From Pluralibacter sp. (lineage in GTDB: Bacteria; Pseudomonadota; Gammaproteobacteria; Enterobacterales; Enterobacteriaceae), in the NCBI RefSeq assembly GCF_019237635.1, contig NZ_JAFAGS010000049.1:1-64000 (forward strand): a stretch of 64,000 nt of DNA, in the 5' to 3' direction. The position numbers were made by a program, and so were the translations under genes. This document shows, piece after piece, positions 51,661 through 61,752 of this stretch. Below the pieces are notes generated by a model. The model saw only the letters and a program-made list of their open reading frames with translations, was not told the DNA's origin and made no database searches. Every line of letters begins with the position of its first letter. Within the stretch, counting starts at the first letter, position 1.

Positions 51661-52455
51661 TCAGGTAGATTGCAGTCTGGCGGGGTCGATGTGGAACAGT
51701 CTGGCGAAGTTTTCGGTGGTCTGCAAAGCAAGCTGCTCCAGCGACACCCCCTTCAGGACAGCCATGTACTCCGCAACGTCGCGGACCATTGCAGGCTGGT
51801 TCTCTTTACCACGGTGCGGCACCGGCGCCAGGTACGGGGAATCAGTTTCCACCAACAGCCTGTCGAGCGGCACATAACGGGCGGCATCACGAAGTTGTTC
51901 AGCATTGCGGAACGTCACGATACCGGAGAACGAGATATAAAAGCCCAGATCCAGTAATTTACCCGCCGTTTCTCTGTCTTCTGTGAAACAGTGTAGTACG
52001 CCGCCGCAATCCGTCACTTTTTCGTCGCGCAGAATCGCCAGCGTGTCTTCCCGCGCATCACGGGTGTGTACGATAACCGGCTTGTTCAGCTCTCGACCGA
52101 TACGGATATGATGGGCAAACGAGGTCTGCTGGCGGGCTTTTGTTTCCGGGGTGTAATAATAGTCCAGTCCGGTTTCGCCCAGCGCCACCACCCCATCCTC
52201 TGCGGCCAGCTGGCGCAGGGTTTCAGGATCGTACTCTTCGTCCTGGTTGAGCGGATGCACGCCGCAGGAGAACACCACGTTCGGACGCTCCCCAACCAGC
52301 GCCCGCATTGAGCGATAGCCCGGAAGCGTCGTGGCGACCGCCAGGCAAAATTTCACGTCCCGCGCGGCGGCTTTCGCCAGCACGTCATCCACATTTTTAT
52401 GCAGCGATTGATAATCCAGACCATCGAAATGGCAGTGCGAGTCGACTAAAAACAT
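51661..52455 (-). CDS. ycfH: TatD-family metal-dependent hydrolase YcfH
   Basis: A 264-residue TatD-type hydrolase, probably a deoxyribonuclease or esterase-like metal enzyme. Metal ligands are in VDSHCHFDGLDY (His-X-His), GETGLDYYYT (Glu), VIVHTRDA (His), LHCFTE (His) and LLVETDSPYLAP (Asp). It follows holB by 10 bases in the pabC-mltG-tmk-holB-ycfH operon. Confidence 0.95.
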   Translation of the reverse strand: MFLVDSHCHFDGLDYQSLHKNVDDVLAKAAARDVKFCLAVATTLPGYRSMRALVGERPNVVFSCGVHPLNQDEEYDPETLRQLAAEDGVVALGETGLDYYYTPETKARQQTSFAHHIRIGRELNKPVIVHTRDAREDTLAILRDEKVTDCGGVLHCFTEDRETAGKLLDLGFYISFSGIVTFRNAEQLRDAARYVPLDRLLVETDSPYLAPVPHRGKENQPAMVRDVAEYMAVLKGVSLEQLALQTTENFARLFHIDPARLQST

Positions 52456-52465
52456 GATGTCTCTC

Positions 52466-53470
52466 TTACAGGTGTGAAACCGGGAGGCTGGCGCCAGGCT
52501 GCAGCCAGTGCTCCCAGCGTAATAAACGTTCGCAGAGCGTCAGCTCGCGGTTGAGTCCGATAACGCTCAGCAACTGCTCGCGACACTCGGCGGCATCGCG
52601 CGCAATCGCCTGCAGCGTGGAGGGAGGAAGGTGTTGCGCCAGACGCGCGACGAGCGGTTGCGCGTCGACGTTGCTCAGCAGGGAGATCCCTTGCTGGAGC
52701 TTGAGGGCGTCAAGCAGCAGCGCCGACAGCCAGTACAGGCGCTCGGCGACGCTATCGTGGTTGAATACCGCCAGCAGAGACAGCCAGTCGCCGCTGTGCA
52801 GCGCGCCATCAAGCGCCTCGCAGAGCTGCTGTCGGGCGCTTTGCGACGCGCCCTGCAGCAGCGCCAGCGCCGCAGCTGGCGCCCCGGACGTCAGGCGCAG
52901 CGCCGTCAACGCCGAAGCTTGTGACACCGTCACTTCTCGCTGAAGCCACGCCAGACCATAGGCTTCGCCCGGCGGCGCAAGGTGATATAAACGACAGCGG
53001 CTGCGTAATGTCGCCAGCAAGCGTGCGGGTTCCTGACAGGCAAGAAAGAACCAGGTGTTTTCCGGCGGTTCTTCAAGGGTTTTCAACAACGCATTCGCGG
53101 CAGCTTCGGTCAACTGCGCGGCGTCGCTTATCCACACTACCTTTGCGCCGCCAAGCCGGGCGCGTTCGTACAGCTTTTCCGTCACGGCGCGAACGGCGTC
53201 GATACCCAGCGTGTTTTTGCCTTTCTCCGGCTGCACGAGGTAGTAATCCGGGTGAGTGCCTGCCTGCATCAGCTGGCAGCTATGGCACTGACCGCAGCTT
53301 TTCTGCCCCTCCGGCTGATGGCACATTAAAAACCGACACAACGCATAGATAAGCGCGTCATCGCCCATCCCGGGTAGTGCCTGAACAAGTAACGCATGGT
53401 GGCCGCGGCCAGACTGATAGCTGGCAACCAGCGCCTCAAATGGCGGTCTCAGCCACGGATACCATTTCAT
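52466..53470 (-). CDS. holB: DNA polymerase III subunit delta'
   Basis: A 334-residue clamp-loader subunit of the AAA+ fold. The RFC-like start [20 protein letters not shown], the zinc-binding cysteines [20 protein letters not shown], and [20 protein letters not shown] (SRC-like region just after) are intact. As in E. coli the P-loop is degenerate (Gln-Ala-Leu-Pro-Gly-Met-Gly). Its start overlaps the tmk stop. Confidence 0.96.
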   Translation of the reverse strand: MKWYPWLRPPFEALVASYQSGRGHHALLVQALPGMGDDALIYALCRFLMCHQPEGQKSCGQCHSCQLMQAGTHPDYYLVQPEKGKNTLGIDAVRAVTEKLYERARLGGAKVVWISDAAQLTEAAANALLKTLEEPPENTWFFLACQEPARLLATLRSRCRLYHLAPPGEAYGLAWLQREVTVSQASALTALRLTSGAPAAALALLQGASQSARQQLCEALDGALHSGDWLSLLAVFNHDSVAERLYWLSALLLDALKLQQGISLLSNVDAQPLVARLAQHLPPSTLQAIARDAAECREQLLSVIGLNRELTLCERLLRWEHWLQPGASLPVSHL

Positions 53471-54108
53471 GCGCCCTGCTCCTGCACCCAGCGGGTCACG
53501 GTGTCGCGAATCGCGCGCATCACGTCGTCAAGCGGCTGGGTCGCGTCGATGGTATGAATGGAGGCATCCTGCGCCGCCAGTTCAAGGTAGCGCGCACGGG
53601 TGCGATTGAAGAAATACAGCGACTCCTGCTCGATGCGGTCGAGATCGCCGCGGGCGCGGGCGCGCCCAAGCCCCACTTCCGGGGTCACATCGAGATAAAG
53701 CGTCAGGTCGGGGCGAAAATCGCCGAGCACCGCGTCGCGCAGAGTGGCAAGCATCTGCGGGTCAATACCGCGGCCGCCGCCCTGATAGGCCTGAGTGGAG
53801 AGATCATGACGATCGCCGATAACCCATTTCCCCGCCGCCAGCGCGGGCTTAATGACCGTCTCGACCAGTTGAACGCGGGCAGCATAGAACATCAGCACTT
53901 CGGCTTTATCGGTAATGATTTCATCGCCCACTGACTTAATGTCCAGCACCAGGCTGCGGAGCTTTTCCGCCAGAATGGTACCGCCTGGCTCGCGGGTGAA
54001 CAGCAGATCGCGAAACCCCATCTGCTCCAGCGTCTCCACCACGACGTTACGCGCCGTGGTTTTACCGGCGCCTTCCAGGCCCTCAATGACGATATACTTA
54101 CTGTGCAT
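53467..54108 (-). CDS. tmk: Thymidylate kinase
   Basis: A 213-residue kinase that makes dTDP from dTMP. The P-loop [13 protein letters not shown] is at the start, the DRX motif in [20 protein letters not shown], and a type II-like LID with [15 protein letters not shown]. The start overlaps the mltG stop by 11 bases, and holB starts within its own stop. Confidence 0.97.
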   Translation of the reverse strand: MHSKYIVIEGLEGAGKTTARNVVVETLEQMGFRDLLFTREPGGTILAEKLRSLVLDIKSVGDEIITDKAEVLMFYAARVQLVETVIKPALAAGKWVIGDRHDLSTQAYQGGGRGIDPQMLATLRDAVLGDFRPDLTLYLDVTPEVGLGRARARGDLDRIEQESLYFFNRTRARYLELAAQDASIHTIDATQPLDDVMRAIRDTVTRWVQEQGA

Positions 54109-55126
54109 TTTTTTCCTTAAGTGCTTTCAGGTAATCCTGTACGGAGCGGTTGTGGCTGGCAAGATTCGTATTAAACGTGTGCCCGCCTTTTCCATCCGCA
54201 ACGAAATAGAGATACGGGGTTTTCGCCGGATGCGCCGCCGCATTAAGCGATGCTTCGCCCGGTATCGCAATCGGCCCCGGCGGCAGTCCGGCTATCACGT
54301 AGGTATTGTACGGCGTTGGCGTTTCGAGATCCTTACGCGACAGTTTACCGTTGTAGCTCTCCCCCATCCCGTAGATGACTGTCGGGTCAGTCTGCAGGCG
54401 CATACCGATGCGCAGACGGTTAATGAACACCGAAGCGACCTGATCGCGCTCACTGGCGACAGCGGTCTCTTTTTCAATAATCGAGGCCATGGTCACCAGC
54501 GCATTTTGATCTTTATAAGGCAGATTATCCGCCCGGCCTTCCCAGGCGGTATCAACGGCTTTCACCATCTTCTGATGCGCACGCTTAAGAATAGAGAGAT
54601 CCGTCGTATTCGCGGTATACATCCAGGTATCCGGCCAGAACCAGCCTTCAACCCACTCCGGATGCTCAAGCTTAAGCGCTTTGGCCAGCGTCTCATAGCG
54701 GTCATCCGCCAGCGTATGCTTCACATATGGCGCATCACGCAGCTGCTTCAGATAATCGCTGACCCGCATCCCTTCGACAAAGCGCAGCGGGAACTGCGCC
54801 TCTTTGCCGCTGGCCAGTAGTTGCAGCATCTCGCGCACCGTCATCTGCGGCGTAAAGCGGTAGGTCCCCGCTTTAAAGTGCGACAGTTCAGGCTCAACGC
54901 GCAGCAGCCACTGGAAAACCCGCGGGCGGTTAATGACTTTGTCACCGTAAAGCTGTTCGCCCAGCGCGCTACGCCCGGTACCCGCTTTAAGCGTAAAAAC
55001 CAGATCCTCGTTAATCAGGATTTTGCTGTCTGCCAGTTGGCGAACTTTCCACATCCCGATGCCAGCGGCAATGCCAAGCACGACCAGCAGCAGCAGCAGC
55101 AGGAAAAACCGTAACATTTTCTTCAT
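54098..55126 (-). CDS. mltG: Endolytic murein transglycosylase MltG
   Basis: A 342-residue YceG-family enzyme that cuts nascent glycan strands. One N-terminal membrane helix ([18 protein letters not shown]) anchors it; a LysM-like part is followed by the catalytic domain with the conserved Glu in [20 protein letters not shown] and [20 protein letters not shown]. Its start overlaps the pabC stop (ATGA). Confidence 0.96.
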   Translation of the reverse strand: MKKMLRFFLLLLLLVVLGIAAGIGMWKVRQLADSKILINEDLVFTLKAGTGRSALGEQLYGDKVINRPRVFQWLLRVEPELSHFKAGTYRFTPQMTVREMLQLLASGKEAQFPLRFVEGMRVSDYLKQLRDAPYVKHTLADDRYETLAKALKLEHPEWVEGWFWPDTWMYTANTTDLSILKRAHQKMVKAVDTAWEGRADNLPYKDQNALVTMASIIEKETAVASERDQVASVFINRLRIGMRLQTDPTVIYGMGESYNGKLSRKDLETPTPYNTYVIAGLPPGPIAIPGEASLNAAAHPAKTPYLYFVADGKGGHTFNTNLASHNRSVQDYLKALKEKNAQ

Positions 55127-55938
55127 GACGTCGTCGTCTGCTCACACAGTGGGGCCAGATAATCAAACAGTTCACGCGAGCGGTAGTGAACCTCTGCAAA
55201 CGTCCTGACGGGGATCACCGGCATTAAAGCATTGCAGATCACGACTTCATCCGCCTGCCGGACGGATTCTACGCGCGCATTGACTTCGACAACGCGAAAG
55301 CGGCTTTGTGCCAGATGTGACATGCAGTGTCGACGCATAATTCCGTCCACGCCCGCCTGATCGAGGCGCGGGGTAAACACCACATCCCCCGCCCGCCAGA
55401 ACAAATTAGCCGCACAGCATTCCGTAACCCACCCGTCGCTGTCAAGAACCAGAGCCTCGTCGGCGTCCGTCTGTTCAAGATGCGTGCGGATAAGCACTTG
55501 CTCAAGGCGATTAAGGTGTTTAAGACCGGCAAGATGAGGGTTGCGCCCAAGCCTTATCGGGCTGAGCCCGAGGGTAACCCCCTCCTCTTGCCAGCGGGGA
55601 TAGTGAGAAGGACTCGCAAAGACGCTCAGGATGCGCGTAGGCTGCAGACAGCCAGCGGCGCTGTAGCCGCGCCCACCAGCGCCACGGGTGATTATCACTT
55701 TTAACACACCGTTCTGGCTTTCTCGCGCAACCTGGCGCATTTCATCGGCCAACAGTACCCAGTGCGCAAAAGGAATGAACAAGCGCTGACAGGCATCCTG
55801 TAGGCGATGCAGATGCTGATCCAAAAAAGCAATCTGCCCTGCAACCACTCGCGCGGTTGTGAAGCAACCATCACCAAACTGTACGCTTCGATCGTTTACT
55901 GGCAGGACGTTACATTCTGCACCATTAATTAGATACAT
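55123..55938 (-). CDS. pabC: Aminodeoxychorismate lyase
   Basis: A 271-residue PLP-dependent fold-type IV enzyme that makes p-aminobenzoate for folate. The catalytic Lys is in [17 protein letters not shown], and the phosphate-binding region in [10 protein letters not shown] and [11 protein letters not shown]. The start [20 protein letters not shown] is the family start. In K-12 fabF lies directly upstream; here a fimbrial operon on the other strand is in between. Confidence 0.95.
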   Translation of the reverse strand: MYLINGAECNVLPVNDRSVQFGDGCFTTARVVAGQIAFLDQHLHRLQDACQRLFIPFAHWVLLADEMRQVARESQNGVLKVIITRGAGGRGYSAAGCLQPTRILSVFASPSHYPRWQEEGVTLGLSPIRLGRNPHLAGLKHLNRLEQVLIRTHLEQTDADEALVLDSDGWVTECCAANLFWRAGDVVFTPRLDQAGVDGIMRRHCMSHLAQSRFRVVEVNARVESVRQADEVVICNALMPVIPVRTFAEVHYRSRELFDYLAPLCEQTTTS

Positions 55939-56297
55939 TTCGCCTCCATATTGTTGCCACCAAGCGTATTCGTTTAATGAATTTTTTTCTACCTTTTTAC
56001 GGCTAAAATATCGCCCTCTGTTATTTAGTCATCTTTAGCATCAATAAATTCGGTTAAAATAAACACAAAAACGTCATATAACAAGCAATCACATTTTTTA
56101 TGGGAATGTGATTTGTGATGGCTTTATTTTAAAATTTGCTAATTATTGATATTAAAAATACTAAATATTTAAAATCGTATTTCTTGAATAAACTAGCATA
56201 GAAATTTGACTTACCTCAAAGTTAAGTTTTATTTCAGGTAGGTTGTTTAGTCAATTAATATCACGTTTTCTCTAAATCAGGCAAGGACAATACTTAA
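55939..56297. other. AT-rich region between pabC and the fimbrial operon
   Basis: A 359-base, strongly AT-rich stretch that should hold the promoters of pabC and of the fimbrial operon. It has a 9-base inverted repeat AATCACATT/AATGTGATT (56087-56095, 56105-56113). A TTGACT at 56208 is a possible -35 box, but no good -10 box follows. No invertible fim-type switch was recognised and no gene is seen. Confidence 0.5.
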
Positions 56298-56834
56298 ATG
56301 AAAGGAAATTTAATTGCTTTAGCGCTGCTGACCACCGCAGGGATGAATACCGTAGCCATGGCCGATGATGGTAAAGTCAATTTCGTTGGCAATATCATCG
56401 AGCAGGGTTGCGAAGTGAATAGTACAATTGCTTCGCCTCTGGATGTAAAATTAGGTGATGTCGCCAAAGCGGCGCTTCCTGCAGCAGGTGCCACTGCGGC
56501 AAATACCAAATTTACTCTGGTGCTGAGCAACTGCCCGACCGATCTGCAGGGCAAACCTGTCGCCGTGAAATATGACGGTACGCCGGACCAAACCGATAAC
56601 GACTATCTGCAGCTTACCGACTACGGTACTACAGGTATCGCCAGCGGTGTGGCTATCCAGTTGTTAAACGGTTCCGGTACTGCGCTGCCTCTGGGCACAG
56701 CCTCTGAAGCAAAAACCATTGCGGCATCTGGCGACACCAATCTGGACTTTTTTGCGCGCTATATCGCTACCACTGACACGGTAAGCGCGGGTACGGCAAA
56801 CGGCACTGTTAACTTTACGCTGTCTTACAACTGA
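56298..56834 (+). CDS. Major fimbrial subunit (FimA-type pilin)
   Basis: A 178-residue chaperone-usher pilin. The signal peptide (to about Ala22, NTVAMA) is followed by a start with an early Cys (NIIEQGCEV), the second Cys in LVLSNCPTDLQG that forms the pilin disulfide, and the C-terminal donor-strand region GTVNFTLSYN with the penultimate Tyr. The first gene and the hairpin after it suggest the major shaft subunit. It is not obviously one of the well-known K-12 pilins. Confidence 0.88.
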   Translation: MKGNLIALALLTTAGMNTVAMADDGKVNFVGNIIEQGCEVNSTIASPLDVKLGDVAKAALPAAGATAANTKFTLVLSNCPTDLQGKPVAVKYDGTPDQTDNDYLQLTDYGTTGIASGVAIQLLNGSGTALPLGTASEAKTIAASGDTNLDFFARYIATTDTVSAGTANGTVNFTLSYN

Positions 56835-56868
56835 TCGTACGGCAACGACATCCCGTTATGGATTATTA

Positions 56869-56896
56869 AGTAAAGCCAGACCCTCCTGGCTTTACT
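56869..56896 (+). terminator. Attenuating hairpin after the major pilin gene
   Basis: AGTAAAGCCAG pairs perfectly with CTGGCTTTACT (11 pairs, six-base loop) between the pilin and chaperone genes. The U-run is short, which would allow partial read-through and give more pilin than assembly proteins. Confidence 0.7.
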
Positions 56897-56912
56897 TTCC
56901 GAGGTTAATCTG

Positions 56913-57581
56913 ATGAGACTATTACACTCTATTATTACTGCGGCTTTTGTCTTAACCCTAAATACCGCTCAGGCTGGCGTTATTATCGGCGGCACGCGTG
57001 TAATCTATCACGGGGATAAAAAAGAAACATTCATTAGCGTAAACAACCCTGACAAATATTCATATCTCATTCAGTCGTGGGTAGAAGATAATGACAACAA
57101 TAAAGCACCGTTTATAATCACCCCCCCTCTTTTCCGTTTGGGTGCGACGGAAGAGAACCGATTACGCATTATTCGCACAGGTGGAAACTTACCAGACGAC
57201 CGTGAATCCATGTACTGGGTGAATATAAAAACCATTCCAGCTACAGAAAAGCAGGATAACGTCAACACGCTGCAAATTGCCATTAAAAACCGCCTTAAGC
57301 TTATTTATCGCCCACAAAATTTGGTTGCTGCGCCCGAAACGGTGGCCGAAAAATTAACCTGGCAGCGTAGCGGCCAGCAATTAGTAGTGAAGAATCCAAC
57401 GCCTTATTACATGAACTTCAGCATCGTGAAGATCGGTAACAACATGGTGAAAGACGCTACCTATGTCGCCCCCATGAGCAGCGCCAGATTTACCGTGCCA
57501 GCGGGTGCAACCGGTGATGTGAACTGGAAAATTATCAGTGATTTTGGTGCCGCAGGCAAAGAATTTCACGCTCATTTATAA
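56913..57581 (+). CDS. Periplasmic fimbrial chaperone (PapD family)
   Basis: A 222-residue PapD-like chaperone that holds pilins by donor-strand complementation. The signal peptide ends near Ala21 (NTAQAG); the conserved GTRVIYHGDKKE with the active-site Arg, PPLFRLGATEENRLRI, and the signature DDRESMYWVNIKTIP follow. The short F1-G1 loop puts it with the FGS type. It precedes the usher by 31 bases. Confidence 0.93.
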   Translation: MRLLHSIITAAFVLTLNTAQAGVIIGGTRVIYHGDKKETFISVNNPDKYSYLIQSWVEDNDNNKAPFIITPPLFRLGATEENRLRIIRTGGNLPDDRESMYWVNIKTIPATEKQDNVNTLQIAIKNRLKLIYRPQNLVAAPETVAEKLTWQRSGQQLVVKNPTPYYMNFSIVKIGNNMVKDATYVAPMSSARFTVPAGATGDVNWKIISDFGAAGKEFHAHL

Positions 57582-57612
57582 CGGCTAAAGCCCACTCCGT
57601 AAGGATAACGGA

Positions 57613-60192
57613 ATGATTGCAGATGCAAACTCTAAGAAAAGACGGCTCAGCCAGATCGCCTGCTTTATTGCCCTGCAGTGTGCTGTCTCAGTTTTTAACC
57701 CTGTCGCCGCACGAGAATATTTCAACCCTGCGTTACTAGGGATCGACGGCCCGGGTAAAGATCTTACCGACCTTTCCGCCTTCGAAGATGGCGTAGGCCA
57801 GATGCCCGGCAGTTATCGCGTCGATGTGTTCGTGAATAAAACCGCACTCAGCACACAAACTGTCAACTTCACAATGCAAAAAGGCGCCACTGGTCAAAGC
57901 GTTTTGCGCCCCTGCCTCAGCATCGAAGACTTAAAGGGATTTGGCGTGCGTACTGAGCTTTTTCCGCAACTCTCCACGAAAGGAGAATGCGCCGATTTAT
58001 CCGCCATTCCGCAGGCCAGCAGCGAATTTGCCTTTAACCGGCAACAACTGCTTCTCAGTATTCCTCAGGCCGCAATGGATAATCATGCTCGTGGCTATGT
58101 GCCGCCTGAACGTCTTGATGAAGGGATTAACGCACTGTTATTAAACTACAATTTTACGGGCGCCAATACCCAGGCGCGAAAGACGGAATATACTGATTCT
58201 GATAGTTACTACCTTAATTTACGTCCCGGCATCAACCTGGGCGCCTGGCGCTTACGTAACTACAGCACCTGGAGCAGAAATAGCTCCGGCGGGCAGGCTC
58301 AGGATAGCTGGGACTCCGTCTACACCTATGCCCAACGCAATATTCTTGCGCTCAAGGGCCAGCTGACGCTGGGCGACAGCTCCTCGCCTTCGGATATGTT
58401 TGATAGCGTGCCCTTTCGCGGCGCGCAAATCGCTTCCGATGATGACATGTTGCCGGAAAGTATGCGCGGTTACGCCCCGGTGGTGCGCGGCATCGCCCGG
58501 ACTAACGCCCAGGTTATCGTTAAGCAAAATGGTTACACCATCTACCAGACCTACGTATCCGCAGGCGCCTTTGCCATCACCGATATGTATCCGACCGGCA
58601 GCAGCGGCGACCTGGACGTCACGATTAAAGAAGCTGATGGCAGCGAACAACACCAGATAGTCCCTTTCGCTTCACTCCCCGTTTTGCAACGTGAAGGTCG
58701 GCTGAAATATAGCCTGACCAGCGGTCAATATCGTTCTTACAACAGCGACGTCGATAAAGAATATTTCACCCAGGGAACCGCGATTTATGGTTTGCCTGCT
58801 GGTTTAACCCTGTATGGCGGCGGACAATTTTCACAGCATTACCAATCAATACTGGCGGGTATTGGTAAAAACCTCGGTGTGATGGGGGCATTCTCTGTCG
58901 ACGCCGCGCAAGCCTGGTCGAAACCGCAGGATCAGGAGAAAGCCAGCGGGCAATCTGTTCGCGCCCGTTATAGCAAGAATATACTGGATACCGGCACCAA
59001 TATTTCTATCTCCGGTTATCGCTATTCCACATCGGGCTACTACACCCTGCAGGATACTCTCGATACCTGGCGTAGCGATAATAACCAAAACACCATTGAC
59101 CGTCGCCGCAACCGGGCTGAAATTCTGCTGAACCAAAATCTGTGGAAAGACGCGGGGTCTATTTCCCTCAACGCCGTGAGCGAGGATTACTGGAACAGCG
59201 CCCGGCAGATGCGCTCCATTGGTGTTGGTTACAGCAACAGCTGGAGCGGCATTACGTATAATTTGAACTACAGCTATAACCGCAATACCACGGATAACAG
59301 CAGCGCCAACAACAGCGATAATTCAGGTAACAGCGGTAAAGTTTACGCCAGCGATCAAGTTTTCTCATTCAATATCAATATTCCGCTCGATCGCTGGCTC
59401 AGCCATAGCTGGGCGAGTTACAACCTGAACACCAGCAAGCAGGGCAATACCAGCCATACCGTTGGCCTGAACGGCTCGGCACTTGCCGATCAAAACCTCA
59501 ACTGGAGCGTTCAGGAGAGCGAAACCAACCATGGCGTCGGTAATGGCGGTTATGCCAGCCTGGATTATCAGGGAACCTACGCCCGGATGAACGCCGCCTA
59601 CGGCTACGACCAGGATCAGCGTCGGGTCAATTATGGCATTAACGGCGGTGTGGTCGCCCACGCCCACGGCGTGACTTTCAGCCAGGAGTTAGGCGAAACG
59701 TCCGCCCTGGTCGAAGCACCTGGCGTCAGCGGCGTAAATATCAGTAACCAGACCGGAGTGAATACCGATTTTCGCGGCTATACCCTCGTGCCCTATGTCA
59801 GCCCATACCGCGAAAACCAGATTAGCCTTGATACCACCGCTTTGCCGGATGATGCCGACGTCTCGCTCTCATCGCTTACCGTCACACCCACTCGCGGTGC
59901 CATCGTACGAGCACATTTTAACACGCATATCGGTAAGCGTGTGTTGATGACGTTAACCCGCAGCAATGGCGCAGTAGTGCCCTTTGGCGCAATGGTCGCG
60001 GATGATGGCGCATCAGCATCAGGCAGTATCGTCGGCGACGGTGGCCAGGTGTACCTCTCTGGTCTCGCCGATCGAGGTAGCGCCATCGTGAAATGGGGCC
60101 AAACAGACAATCAACAATGCCGAATTAACTGGCAACTTCCTGATGCGGCACCCGCCAACGGCGTGGTGGAATTGAAGGCTCTTTGCCAATAG
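57613..60192 (+). CDS. Outer membrane fimbrial usher
   Basis: An 859-residue FimD/PapC-type usher that forms the export pore. After the signal region comes the N-terminal domain (EYFNPALLGIDGPGKDLTDL, with a Cys pair near residues 97 and 118), then the beta barrel with the plug signature (FRGAQIASDDDMLPESMRGY; APVVRGIA), and the C-terminal domains ending GVVELKALCQ. No frameshift is seen. The cognate chaperone is just upstream. Confidence 0.95.
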   Translation: MIADANSKKRRLSQIACFIALQCAVSVFNPVAAREYFNPALLGIDGPGKDLTDLSAFEDGVGQMPGSYRVDVFVNKTALSTQTVNFTMQKGATGQSVLRPCLSIEDLKGFGVRTELFPQLSTKGECADLSAIPQASSEFAFNRQQLLLSIPQAAMDNHARGYVPPERLDEGINALLLNYNFTGANTQARKTEYTDSDSYYLNLRPGINLGAWRLRNYSTWSRNSSGGQAQDSWDSVYTYAQRNILALKGQLTLGDSSSPSDMFDSVPFRGAQIASDDDMLPESMRGYAPVVRGIARTNAQVIVKQNGYTIYQTYVSAGAFAITDMYPTGSSGDLDVTIKEADGSEQHQIVPFASLPVLQREGRLKYSLTSGQYRSYNSDVDKEYFTQGTAIYGLPAGLTLYGGGQFSQHYQSILAGIGKNLGVMGAFSVDAAQAWSKPQDQEKASGQSVRARYSKNILDTGTNISISGYRYSTSGYYTLQDTLDTWRSDNNQNTIDRRRNRAEILLNQNLWKDAGSISLNAVSEDYWNSARQMRSIGVGYSNSWSGITYNLNYSYNRNTTDNSSANNSDNSGNSGKVYASDQVFSFNINIPLDRWLSHSWASYNLNTSKQGNTSHTVGLNGSALADQNLNWSVQESETNHGVGNGGYASLDYQGTYARMNAAYGYDQDQRRVNYGINGGVVAHAHGVTFSQELGETSALVEAPGVSGVNISNQTGVNTDFRGYTLVPYVSPYRENQISLDTTALPDDADVSLSSLTVTPTRGAIVRAHFNTHIGKRVLMTLTRSNGAVVPFGAMVADDGASASGSIVGDGGQVYLSGLADRGSAIVKWGQTDNQQCRINWQLPDAAPANGVVELKALCQ

Positions 60193-60205
60193 AGGTCACT
60201 ATCTT

Positions 60206-61183
60206 ATGAATAAACTCTTTTTATTTATTGTTCTGGCCACGGGAAATTTATTGGCTGCTAATTATGCCCAGGCAAACTATATTGCAGACGTTCAATACCA
60301 CACTATGACGTACGACCTGGGACCTTTGGATATTCCTGCCTCAGTTGGCGATACCAGTAGCTATGGCTGGCATGACAATAGTTCTATAGCGTATACAGTT
60401 TGGACCAGCGATGGTACGCAATCCTATATGGAACTATCGCTCAATGGCACGCTGCTCGGTGATGGCGTGACTTGGGCAACCAGCAACCCCGGTATCGGTA
60501 TTCAATATAAACTTGACCCCCAGGATGGCTTGTTTACACCCGATTACAGCACCACCGCACCGACTTATCGTGTATCCCTGACTGACTACGGTACATCGCT
60601 CTATACCTATGTCCATCTACGTTACCGCCTTGTCCGCCTTCTTGCCAAAGTCCCCCCGGGACAGATAACCTTTGCACCTGATGTCACACTGCATGTCTAT
60701 AATCCGGATGGTTTGGGAGGAGATTCATCTGGATTAATTTTGTCTGGTATTGCCAGTCAGCCTAAATTGGTTGCGTGTACCATCAATGCCCCTGCGGAGA
60801 TAAAGTTGCCGCCGTTATACGGTAATAACCTCACCAGTGGCGCAATGAATGTCACCGATGCACCGACGATCTCACTTACGAATTGCCCGGGTGCCATTAA
60901 TAATATCACCTATAATTTTTCGGCTGTGTATGGCACCCATAACGCAGCAAACGGGGAGTTGAATACCGTTACCGGCGAAGGTTATGCCGAGGGAGTTTAT
61001 ATTCAGATACAGAATGAGGATGGTTCCGCGCATATTGTTAACGGCGGTATCGATCTCGGGTATACCGGTTCAGGTGATTACACCATACCTCCATTTAAAG
61101 TTGCTTATTATATTGACGACCCTGCATCGGTCACCGTCGGCAATGTGAAATCAGCCATTCAATTCATTCTTAGTTATAATTAA
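60206..61183 (+). CDS. Fimbrial tip adhesin-like protein
   Basis: A 325-residue two-domain subunit: a signal peptide (to about Ala23), an N-terminal domain of some 170 residues rich in Tyr, Ser and Thr that is probably receptor-binding, and a C-terminal pilin domain (VACTINAPAEIKLPPLYGNN; ISLTNCPGAINN) ending in AIQFILSYN. This layout is that of tip adhesins. The receptor cannot be predicted. It follows the usher by 13 bases. Confidence 0.85.
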   Translation: MNKLFLFIVLATGNLLAANYAQANYIADVQYHTMTYDLGPLDIPASVGDTSSYGWHDNSSIAYTVWTSDGTQSYMELSLNGTLLGDGVTWATSNPGIGIQYKLDPQDGLFTPDYSTTAPTYRVSLTDYGTSLYTYVHLRYRLVRLLAKVPPGQITFAPDVTLHVYNPDGLGGDSSGLILSGIASQPKLVACTINAPAEIKLPPLYGNNLTSGAMNVTDAPTISLTNCPGAINNITYNFSAVYGTHNAANGELNTVTGEGYAEGVYIQIQNEDGSAHIVNGGIDLGYTGSGDYTIPPFKVAYYIDDPASVTVGNVKSAIQFILSYN

Positions 61184-61202
61184 TGATATAAGGATATATG
61201 CA

Positions 61203-61736
61203 ATGAAATTTGTCACAGAGAAAAAATCTGCATTATTACTGGTCGCCTGCTGTGGGTTATTTTCTGCTACCGGTCATACCGCCACAACAAATTCCGTCAA
61301 CATTGATATCACGGGCACCGTCATTGCTTCACCCTGCGTGGTCAATGGCGGACAAAACTCACTCAGCGTCAATCTTGGCGATAGCATTGAGGCCAACAGC
61401 TTATCGGTTGCAGGAGATACCTCGTCCTGGAAAGATTTTGTCATTTCATTGTCCAGTTGCCCGCTTTCCACCTCCAGTTTTAGCGTCGCATTTTCCGGTA
61501 CGCCAGATACCGACGATGCGACAACCTATAAAAATACCGGTACAGCCACTAACCTGAAACTGGCGCTCACCACGCACGATGGCGCCGTCCTGGGGGACGG
61601 GACGACAATAGATAACGTCGATGTCTCAACAACCCATGCTTACGATCTACAGCTTCGCGCGCGTGCCGTATCAAAAGGTGCCGTGATGCCGGGAACCATT
61701 CAGGGCCAGGTACAGGCCACATTTACCTATCAGTAA
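61203..61736 (+). CDS. Minor fimbrial subunit
   Basis: A 177-residue pilin with a signal peptide (to about Ala27), the N-terminal donor strand NIDITGTVIASPCVVNGG, the second Cys in ISLSSCPLSTSS, and the ending QATFTYQ. It resembles the following gene along its length and is probably its partner in the tip or an adaptor between tip and rod. Sixth or fifth place in the operon is typical of minor subunits. Confidence 0.88.
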   Translation: MKFVTEKKSALLLVACCGLFSATGHTATTNSVNIDITGTVIASPCVVNGGQNSLSVNLGDSIEANSLSVAGDTSSWKDFVISLSSCPLSTSSFSVAFSGTPDTDDATTYKNTGTATNLKLALTTHDGAVLGDGTTIDNVDVSTTHAYDLQLRARAVSKGAVMPGTIQGQVQATFTYQ

Positions 61737-61752
61737 CCGACAGGATGGCACG

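Noticed and set aside
55939-56297. Invertible fim-type promoter switch
   Set aside because: The only inverted repeat found has arms 9 bases apart, too close for a phase-variable element, and no recombinase gene is near.
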